Shown: positions 28,692 to 37,700 of the stretch, piece after piece | Numbering within the stretch: position 1 is the stretch's first letter | Layout: every line of letters begins with the position of its first letter | Assembly (NCBI GenBank): GCA_026419785.1 | Contig: JAODTK010005599.1 | Span: 124,001-188,000, forward strand | Length of the DNA stretch: 64,000 nucleotides | Source of the DNA: Sclerodactyla briareus | Lineage: Eukaryota > Echinodermata > Holothuroidea > Dendrochirotida > Sclerodactylidae | Direction of reading: 5' to 3' | Position numbers and translations under genes: made by a program | Notes under the pieces: generated by a model | What the model was told of the DNA's origin: nothing | Database searches by the model: none | The model's input: the letters and a program-made list of their open reading frames with translations, nothing else

Positions 28692-28722
<31 letters not shown>

Positions 28723-29290
28723 TGGACGCCTACCTTGTAATAAATCCAAGTGACATGTTTATAGCTCGATCAAGTCGGAACTTGGTCGGTGTGATTTATC
28801 ATGATGACCATACTTAAACGGTATTATTGCTGTGGCGTAAGCGGTCGAATTAGGAGGAAAAGTGGGAAAACCGTGTGAAATTCTGGTATTTTTGGGGCAG
28901 TGGCTATCATGGAGTTTCCTCATAATGTCAGGTGTCCGAAACAGGATTCGCTAACTTCAAATGTTTGGCTCGAAAAAATTCGATGGTCCTCAGGGAAGAA
29001 GGATAGTATTATATATTTGAAATGCCACGGACAGGCCACTTATTACCACAAATGTGGGTGGCAGTGTGCTCGCGAATATTCCCCAACCCTCCCCCTTCCA
29101 GAGGAGTAGAATCACGCGAACAATACAATCCTATTATATATTCCCAACATAGAGACTATGGAAACGAAATAGCAGAAATGCACGTGGGATAATCTCAAAC
29201 AGTAGCGCGTTGTTGTGACGACTCGTTCACTGGTTTAAAATATATAATTATAAAAAAACCAAACGAGAATGTTGTATAAATACGCTAGTT
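27874..29290 (+). repeat. Second of two apparently identical 1,417-bp blocks
   Basis: This is the partner of 25,605-27,021. The 852 bases between the two blocks (27,022-27,873) are an ordinary diverged subunit segment and are not duplicated at the same offset. A simple tandem duplication of 2,269 bases should have left identity over the full period, so that explanation fits poorly. Confidence 0.9.
28414..29084. repeat. Repeat module M, copy 3
   Basis: Identical to the copy at 26,145-26,815 and related to the copy at 21,115-21,820. It again sits between the end of one R3 subunit and the 'cttccagag' start of the next. No function can be assigned. Confidence 0.75.
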
Positions 29291-31274
29291 CCGCAAAAGG
29301 TAATTTTCTCGTCTTCAGCGCGAGTCTATACCGTACCGGAGGTCTGTCTAATAACCATAACAGCCCGGTGCTTTCCCTACAATAGTAATCGTTCTTCCGC
29401 GCGTCTGCGTGAACTGTGGTTAATAAAACAACAGAATAATTTACATGGGTAGACAAACATTTCAGTAAATCGACCGAGTCTCGAATGCTCTCAAAGTAAA
29501 CAGATGAAATGTTGTGATTTGTTGATGTACAAATAAAATACAGGCTATAACGTGGTAATAAAGAAACAATCTGTGTTTGCACCATTGTACCTGATTGTAC
29601 TAGTCGTATAGCTGACAACCCACGCCATATCCTTCACGTCGCCCTAATTTGTCCAGAATTCCGCCTCCGTGCTACGACGTTACGCCGCCGTCGGTATCAC
29701 ATGTTAGTAGACTTACTCATACTAGTTTATTTTAAATAATTTTTGAATATTTAAATAGTTTGGAATATATGCTTCACCTCTGAAAGACATTACAGTGAAT
29801 TCAAAAACTTTCTCATTTTATTTTTGCTCCGGGAGATCCGAACTTGCATGCCCCATATCGATCCGACATCATGACATATGATCCGAGCCTAGTTCAACGG
29901 TTGCATGTACGCTGAATTTTGAGATATTGTGTTAACAAATATTGTGGTTCTCGGTTGTGAATCATCCTGTTGCCACCCCACTGTATGATATCATATACAC
30001 TGGGACCACCACTTCCCATATACCACGCTAGTGCCAGGAATCCGGGTAAATCGACGCTCCGCCTAGGATTTGGATCATATGACGCTTGGACAATAAAACA
30101 AACATTGTTACCTAATGTCACTATGACTGAGCTGAAATCAACCTGCCGTCGTATGAATTGAATTTATTCCGATTTTCTAAAGTTCTTCGTCATATTGAGA
30201 GCATAACTTTTTCCAGACAACCCTACTTTTCTATCCGACTGTGTATCGGTTACTTTCACGACTCATCAATTTTTGTGAAGACAGAAATATAAACACAAGG
30301 AAATTATTGGCTGACATACATCTCACGATGGATGTATAATTTGTGAACCGCATGGATACGAGTTCAATAGATCGGTTAGTAACGGACCAGCTAACAAGAA
30401 TGAAATAATCCCCTCGTCTCGCGTATAGAACTCGCGAATACGTACGTATCACTGAACTGTTGAGATAACTAAATAATTTGAGGCATGTAGAATACTGTGA
30501 TAGTTATCAATAAATTGATATAAACGTCGAGACGATAGATAAAATGTTCCATTTATTTTGCTATAATTCACGTGAAATGGATTCGAATCTGTTCGTCACT
30601 GCGAGTAAAGTACTTTTGTGGGGGAAACCATCAAACTGACAACAGCGATCGCCACTTCACGAATTTCCTCCTAAATTACATTGACTCTTATTGTCTCCAC
30701 CACGAAATCCATTCGTGCATAATTTTTTACGGATATTTGTTGTAATGTGATGTAATGTACCCTTTACACCTGAATGGATAAGAGAACACCTCAATTACAC
30801 ACGTTTACGACCGCTCTGCTGTGAAATGAAACCCATAGGCCTTCGGCTTTAGCATTCTGTTTTACAAAACCTCCTACGGGTTAGTTGTGTAGGTAACACA
30901 CGGGGGGCCGGTCATAATCTTATTACGCAGCTACCAACAATTTGGATAATCGCCTGTTAGTTTGTTCCAGGGACTTCCTTATTCCTTTCCCATTTCATCA
31001 CTGCACCGCATACAGCCTCTCGCACGAATAATGGAGAACCTCCCTTACTCATCTAATCTCTGACAGCGTTAAAGCTGGCTAAAAGGGATCAATCAAAAGT
31101 CATTAATGGCGTTTCACAAGCCGATGGGAGTCGAGCAAAATGTCGCGGGATCTCAGATGTGAACTCATCATCCTGTTAGATGTCGACATGTAGTGTGGAG
31201 TGGACCAGTGTCGCAGTCATTTAGTAATGTGGCAGTAAATGTAGTATGCTCGAGTCTTCGACTATGGACGGAAA

Positions 31275-31390
31275 AAAATGTGCGCAAGGCCCAGCGAAAA
31301 AGATGCGGCCACTCATAGCTGGATAGTGCGCTTTGTAGACTACATCATTTCATTATCATTAGTAACGTTATGCTGATTGCCCTGGTAAAA
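31275..31390. repeat. Small insertion in R3 relative to R1
   Basis: R1 runs directly across this point (near 4,800-4,830), whereas R3 carries roughly 110 extra bases between 'ttcgacta' and 'tgtttgctataa'. The insert has no recognisable ends or coding capacity. It could be a short non-autonomous element or a local error. Confidence 0.4.
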
Positions 31391-32461
31391 CGTTAGGAAA
31401 TACCGGATATAGTGTTTGCTATAAGTCGTACAACCAACATGCGATTACAAATTTCTCCGGGTATGTCAATCACTCACTCTCTCTCACGTCCGATGCTGTG
31501 GGGTCGTCGGGGACATGAGTTATTTTCCGGGGTTATATTCTATATTCGCGTGAAAGCTTGTCTGTCCGGCAGTTCGAATTTTGAGAAGTCCTTGGCCCGC
31601 ATTGCGTTGTTATCTTCCCTTCCCTCATTTTGAGAGAGGTCTCCCCCGCCTCCCTCCTCGCACATCATGCCTATATGTTTATAGACACAGTATCACACAA
31701 TTCAACTGGCGCTCGTACTGTTAGATAGTAAATGTCACGCCCGATATTGGTTCGACCGTTGCCATAAAACGCTCTCCCTACTGGTCAACAAACCGTAACC
31801 CAAAGATTCCTATAAATACTCACCAAGGCATCTCCGTATATCCACCCCACTGTTGCCGTATCTGCCTAGTACCTTACCACGGTGAGCATTACAATTACCA
31901 TTAATAGCAAAGAAATCCATGCGAAGACAACAATACCATAATAATGGATCAACTATAATGTATATTTTTTAATATGACGTTATTGCTTCGAGAATCCATA
32001 ATGAGGTTAAAATAGACCGGGCCCCATGACATTCTGCACGTGTTGAGCATCGCATTATTAACCATAAATGATTTGTATTGACATAGGACATGTTTTTAGC
32101 GATGTGACACCCCTATGTATCCATCTCCTAATCTCCAGACAGTCCTGTCATATATCATGCAGAAAATCTGCCCGTCCTGCAATATCCCCAACCCATCACT
32201 GTCATCCGTATGTAAAATTTGTCTAGCCACCTGACAACGTAAACAGAAATAAGTGAACTAACAGGGATATCAAGCGCAAATATCAAATGTTGGTGGCTAT
32301 CATGTCATTAATAGCCACGAGTTGTTATGCAACGCTATATCACATTCGTATTTAGATACTTAGTGGATAGATGAGATGCCCGCCGTCCGTTTGATGTAAT
32401 CTCGAAGGATAAAGCACTCTGAATTGAAGTCGGGGCCAATATCTGTATATGTATATATCTA

Positions 32462-32790
32462 CGGAGTGCGAAACGTAACAAATCCATCAACGTTGGAATT
32501 AACCCATCTACAAAAGATCCAACCCTCGAAAACAGAATCACCCATCGAAAAAAGAATCACCCATCGAAAACAGAATCAAGCCTTCAAAGAAAGAATCAAC
32601 CCATTGAAAAGCGGATCAGCCTATCCAATAAGAATCAGTCGTCATATGATCTCCATCCCCTCTACCTTGCCAGGATTTTCAATGTATTGCCGCGCTCCTT
32701 CAAGTTTTTCTACTATCCGCGCATTCCTGGTGCGCGGAGTGTACCAAAATCATCAAGAATGGAATCAGACCCTCAGGATTTGGAACGCAT
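32462..32790 (+). repeat. Left terminal inverted repeat of the 3.16-kb element
   Basis: After the terminal CGGAGTGCG come four or five short direct units containing 'gaatca' and 'cccatcgaaaa' (32,497-32,610), a spacer, and a GCGCGGAGTGT block at 32,732-32,742. Such subterminal tandem motifs are often transposase binding sites in DNA transposons. That role is inference here. Confidence 0.85.
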
Positions 32791-32974
32791 CCTGCGTAGT
32801 GATTCCATGAGGAAATTCCTAAGATCTGAATGCAAGCTTACATTTGGCAGTTTTGCCATGTTCTTTCGGCTGATAGCATATTTTTTTGGAGAAATGTCTG
32901 GATTTTGCTGTCACGGCGAGGAGCTTTGTTTCTCACCCTCTTGTCGTTCTATTTAAAATGGTAATTGGGCAAAT

Positions 32975-33110
32975 AGTAGTGTTGGTTTAGTGGTTAGGGC
33001 GTTGCGCGTTGTAGATGTCTATAAGGGAATCGATGTGTCCTCACATGGCATCGGATCTCACTCGGCGATTAGGTACTGGTGTGTTCAGGTAGCGGTGTAT
33101 GTCTCCCGAT
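32975..33110 (+). mobile_element. tRNA-like promoter segment, possible SINE, inside the 3.16-kb element
   Basis: TGGTTTAGTGG at 32,983-32,993 is a good RNA polymerase III box A. GGAATCGATGTG at 33,026-33,037 is a degenerate box B at a tRNA-like distance (about 43 bases). A conventional acceptor stem is not evident, so this is not a functional tRNA. A tRNA-derived SINE head nested in the transposon is the simplest reading. No clear 3' tail or target duplication could be fixed. Confidence 0.4.
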
Positions 33111-34669
33111 GCAAGAAAGACATCGCGCTGGGGGGAGGCGCCTTTCTAATGTTGTCTGGAATTAGTTGCTATAAATGAGACTGACGGGGTCAATAGTCAT
33201 TCTACACGTATGTCAGGTTTCATTCAAACGCACCATTTGTGTTGTAATCTTTGGATCGTTGACGGAATGTCCGGCTATCAGGGAAGTGTGACATACACAT
33301 ATAGGGGACCGCCATAGGAACACTGTCTTCCTTTCTTAATTCGGTCAGTCTAAACAAACATAGATATCTCGATGATTTCAGTAAGAATAGTTTGTTGTTC
33401 CGTTTGGAAAGTGGTTTGCAGTTGATCAGCTTCTGTGTGTTGTTTTTGGTGGTAGACCCAGGTAAGTTTTTTCGCCTAAATTGTACGTTATATTCAGGAA
33501 AATCATGAGTTTTTAACCATTTTAGCTTATTAACATGCACCATTCCATTCCTGTGTGTACTGATTGTTCATGACAGTACAACAACAAGCAATTGCAGACT
33601 CCTATATGCTTATGGATTTCATTACCTGTATTTAGCCGTCCTAATCCATCCAGAAAATAGTACATATATTCACAGATTCCAGGCCATATACTGTTATTTT
33701 TAACCACACCTCTCCCACTTCCACTGCTTGTATTTGTACAGCATGTATGAAAACATTACAGAATGATACAGCAATCACTCGATGACTACATGTATAAGCC
33801 ACAAGTGGAAAGTCCTACAAGTGTCAAATAGGCCCAGTATTGCACGAATTCCCAGTGCACTGTCAGGGTGGCGGAGGATTTTCGAGTCTCAAGCACCCTC
33901 CCCTACCGTCACCAACCTGCTTTTCTAATGTTTGTTGTTTTGTCAACTGTTGCTGTCAGCAAAACATGGAGACTCTTCGGGAAGGACTTTTCCCTCCCCA
34001 ACAGAATTGTAACATTGATCTCTTTCTCTTTCATGGACATTCCAAAATATCCATAAGACTTGTTACATCCACCCTACAGTGTGTATAGTTTGTAGGATGA
34101 TCGGTTTGGATTTATATAACTTATCCTAAACTTAAGCGAAGAATATAGATATAGTTATGAAGCGCGCGAATTTTCAGCTGTATATACGAATTTTCACCAG
34201 GCCTATAGGTTGGGGGAACATAATATAACCTGTCGTGGCAACTCGGCAACTCGTCGAGGTGTGTGAATTTTAGCATATACCCTCTCGGGCGACCCGACAA
34301 CACTGGAATGAGAAATTTTCCCCCGACGGGTGGGGGGGTCCGCTTCCACCCCCTGGCGGCCACTCTGTGCACTGCATAGGCTCAATTCCAACTCTCCATG
34401 CATTGCCATATAACATGTGATGTAATGCCCTTGGCCAAGGTGCGGGGTTGTGGAATTCGTTTCAAGTGCGAAATAAGCAACGTTTAGTCTCTATGTAATC
34501 GTCTCCAATAACATCATTTTTCTGTTAAATGAAAGTCAATCGGTAAGTACAAGGTAGTGTTGGTTCACTCTACGAAATTGATCAGTCATTCGTGTTAGAT
34601 ACGTTAATCTTGATTATCTGACTCGAGTCCTCTTCGCATACACCTCCACTAGTACAACAACTCACTCTA

Positions 34670-34975
34670 TTATTACTATACTTCCCACACCCCCTCATCC
34701 TCTCCTGCCCCCGTGACCCTCCTTTACACTCGCTATATTTACACCCTTCTCACACTCCCCTTTCCACCACATAACCACCTTTTTTTTTCCCCTTCTCTCC
34801 CATTCATCGCCACCACTTTTTTTTTTCTTAACAATTCTCCTATTGCACGCGCCTCACTCCCCTCTTATCCACCTCTACCCCTCCTTTACAATTCACTGTT
34901 TTAAAAACACCACTTTCCCCACACCCTCTCATTCATCTCCTCCCCTCCTTCACACTCCCTCTATATATTAATGCT
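34670..34975 (+). repeat. Pyrimidine-rich low-complexity tract inside the 3.16-kb element
   Basis: About 300 bases are strongly biased to C and T on this strand, with loosely repeated phrases such as 'ccctcctttacac' at about 34,725, 34,878 and 34,950 and two runs of about nine T. Strand asymmetry of this kind can form triplex or R-loop structures. No frame is supported. Confidence 0.75.
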
Positions 34976-35279
34976 CCCGGATCCTATATATTTTTAAGGG
35001 GCTAGAGCTACTGATAAGGGGTGTAGTAATCCTCCTTCTCCTTGCCCCGACCCGAAGCACATCCAGACACTCCTAAAATTGCTACTATCCAAAATGGCAA
35101 AACTGCCAATGTAGCGTGCATTCATATTTTTCGAGGAAGGTAAACAAATATGGCGACAAGGAACATCTATTACGTCAGGGGTGCGTTCTTGCTTTTCTTT
35201 GACAGTTCGCTTCTGGTTTTTGACACCCTGTTTCTTTTGACACCTTGATCCGGTTTGGACACCCTGTTTCTGTTTTGGC

Positions 35280-35624
35280 GTATTGAGTTCCAAATCCTGA
35301 TGGTCTGTTTCCATTCTTTATGATTTTGTTACACTCCGCGCACCAGGACAGCGCGGAGTGTATCACACTTAAAGGAGCACGGCGGATACAATGAAAATCC
35401 TTTTAGGTGGGGTCCTTGAGTTCATATGCCGTATTGATTCTTGTTCGGATAGGCGCTGATTCCGCGGTTTCAACAGGTTGATTCATTCAGCGAAGGCTGA
35501 TCTGTTTTCGATGGTTGATTCTATTTTTCGATGGGTGGATTCTGTTTTTTTCGATGGGTTGATTCTTTTTTTTTCATGGGTTGATTCCAACTTTGATGGA
35601 TTTTTGTTACTTTGTCGCGCTCCG
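35280..35624 (-). repeat. Right terminal inverted repeat of the 3.16-kb element
   Basis: Read on the minus strand this repeats the left arm: terminal CGGAGCGCG, 'atccatcaa(a)gttggaat', several 'gaatcaacccatcgaaaa' units, a spacer, and the palindromic GC block. Here that block is a perfect 11-bp palindrome, ACACTCCGCGC/GCGCGGAGTGT, at 35,331-35,341 and 35,351-35,361. The two arms differ by indels and substitutions, so the element is not newly inserted. Confidence 0.85.
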
Positions 35625-35880
35625 TATATTCTGTATATGGTCGTATACATATATTGGCTCCGGCATTTGATTTCAGGCATCCGAATCTTTGTTTTAAATT
35701 GAATATCGGAAAGCTTTTTGACGCTAAACAACAAGAACCCCTGGGACCGTTGGCCCTGCATGTTCCATCATAAACAGGATCTCTTTATGTAATATATTTG
35801 CATTCGAGACTACTTAACAATACGCCTTAGTGAACAACGAACCATGGGCCGTGACCTTTTATGGAAACTTCATTATAAAC

Positions 35881-36990
35881 CTTATAAGCGATAACATAAG
35901 TTAATAACTTTTTCCATTCGCAGGGGTTTTTAAGATTTCCGTTTAGGTACTTACCAAAATGTAATTTTGTCACACACCATTTTTTGGAGAGTCGAAAAAA
36001 CGGGATATTTAGAACCGATCGCCATGGGCACACCATACAACTGACAGTGATCTCAATAACCACGATCTCAATTTGTATGATGGAAAATCTCTGCAAATTG
36101 AACACACTATGGATGACATCTAATGATGTAAAAAATCTAATCTGAGTGATTTAATATATGAAGAATACTCGATTTTTCTATAGGTTTCATTTCATTTGCT
36201 CCACCACTGAAATGTCCAAGGAGAACTAATCTGGAACTTGATGTATGGTTGAATGCGAGATTCCGCGTCTATTGGGGTGCGTTCTTTCGAAGTGATGACT
36301 TTGGTAATTACAGTAAGTGATTACCAGATAGAGTGAAGACTAACCGTACGTGCTTCCAAGGGTTATTGTGACGCAATAACAAACCCATCTCGTTTTTTGT
36401 CCCTCACCTGGTTATACGGTGGTATACGAGGTCCCAAGAAGAACGCGGGCATTTGTATTGCCCGGATGAATCACTTCCAGAATAAAATTAGATTAGGCCG
36501 TCGAAAAACTGCATAACCGGATGTTGTGAGACAATAACAATGTATAGCTACAATCATAGTATTCGTCTCAAAGTGATGAACGCCCTAGCTAATTTCGAGC
36601 AAGAGCAACCGACTCGTGTTCTATCAATGCATGCAGTACTTATCTGGTTAGGGCCGAATTGCGGGCCTTTGCCTTGAATTGATTAATAATAATACCACTT
36701 AATATATTACTGGATACTGAGAGTTTAACAAACATCATAACCACATCATTACCATTGATGATAATAATCGTCATCAACCATAATAATCTGGAATCGAATT
36801 AGTGAGTGCCCACAGTGACTGCCCACAACACACTTTGACCTAACTTCATGAGAAATATAAAGGTTGTTTTAGCCTTCTCGTAGAAGGATCTAACAAAGAT
36901 ATTGACTCAATTCTCTGTTGAAGGCAATATTTCAGCCACTTACACTTTTATCCGTGTGATCTATTCTGACAAATGACAAGGTCGTTCAAT
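35881..36990. other. Gene-free stretch between R3 and the inverted fragment
   Basis: No repeat match, recognisable frame or RNA gene is seen. The only notable texture is AT-rich ATAATAATC sequence near 36,680-36,790. The longest frame, 35,827-36,105 on the minus strand, has no domain. Confidence 0.5.
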
Positions 36991-36999
36991 CTGGAATGG

Positions 37000-37700
37000 G
37001 TAAGCAGCTCTACAAGTCGTCATGTCTCTCCGTTCGTTCATTGTGCGTCCGTTTGTTCCTTGGTTGGTTAGTACGTTCGTTCGTCTGTCTGTTCGTCACG
37101 TTCACTCATAACTTTTAAACCGTTTACTGCGATGCAAGTTGAAAATTGGTGGGTGGATGGAGCATGCAACTGGCTAGGAGAGTTAATTTTGTTTGAATAT
37201 TTAATTAGTTTTTAATAAAATTCAATAAATCACCCAATTCCTAAGGCCATTCCCATTCAGCTCTGTGAGAGGGATTTGTTTACATTACTCCTTAGCTCCG
37301 CAGAGCAAGCAGCAGCAGCAACACTATAAATAGTGTTTATCTCATCTGTCAGCAGGTCCAGGTAAAGAGAACCTAGTTCACAATGAAATCCATCCGTCCA
37401 TGGGAAGATGATTTGTCTGTCAACACATAACGCTAGGTTTCTGTTGGGACGGTAACCCAGAAAGCGAGTGTTTCCACATGTGGTTTCAGGTCTGCAAATG
37501 GTTCGTGTCAATGGTTGTCGTTGTCAGATTACGATAATTGAGAATTCTAGCAGCAAGAGGAGAAATGTTTAGTGGGGAGGTATGGAGGCATGTTAGGGAT
37601 AAAAAAAAAAGGTTACTAGTCAGTTTAACTGATCCTACACCTACGACATACTTGTTCGCAGCTACCAAGACGTTTTTGATTGCGCTTGTTCTATGCCGCA
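37000..37700 (-). repeat. Inverted fragment of the large repeat family
   Basis: The reverse complement aligns to about 55-700 of R1 and to the equivalent parts of R2 and R3. Shared phrases are 'cagacaaatcatcttccc', 'ctgctgacagatgagataaa' and 'gtaggtgtagg'. One edge ends after the same 'tgtagagctgct' string where R2 ends. This suggests that the 650-700-bp segment is a mobile or independently duplicated subelement. The frames in it (37,257-37,511 and 37,486-37,713) are repeat-derived. Confidence 0.8.

Larger units (their letters stand above)
32462..35624. mobile_element. 3.16-kb element with ~340-bp terminal inverted repeats, inserted in R3
   Basis: The left arm (32,462-32,790) and the right arm (35,280-35,624, read in reverse) align along their whole length with small gaps. 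Both begin CGGAG(T/C)GCG and are flanked by TA on the outside. Both then carry the same order of short tandem units of about 20 bases (variants of 'gaatcaacccatcgaaaa'), a GCGCGGAGTGT palindrome, and 'atggaa(t/a)cagacc(c/a)tcagg'. Copy R1 has no such DNA at the matching site near 5,790, giving an empty-site comparison. A TA duplication is compatible with a Tc1/mariner-like or other TA-inserting DNA transposon. No transposase frame is found inside, so this is probably non-autonomous. The family is unknown to me. Confidence 0.85.
18770..35880 (+). repeat. Large ~7-kb repeat family, copy R3, expanded by nested insertions
   Basis: Read left to right this copy follows the order of the full repeat: 18,770-19,790 (like 6,920-7,940), 19,795-20,990 (like 1-1,270), 22,380-23,640 (like 1,320-2,555), then a subunit present three times (24,575-26,140; 26,820-28,409; 29,090-30,590, like 2,545-4,150), then 30,590-35,880 (like 4,150-6,040). 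The extra DNA is explained by insertions annotated separately. No protein-coding frame of note is present. R3 is the only copy showing both ends, near 18,770 and 35,880. I see no obvious terminal inverted repeat or long terminal repeat at those ends. Confidence 0.75.

Noticed and set aside
32497..32610. CRISPR-like array of short repeats in the TIR arm
   Set aside because: The units are variable, directly abutting without unique spacers, and mirrored in the other arm. They are transposon subterminal repeats in a eukaryotic sequence.
18770..35880. LTR retrotransposon or Polinton interpretation of the large repeat
   Set aside because: No long terminal repeats, terminal inverted repeats, integrase, polymerase or capsid motifs could be seen in either strand.
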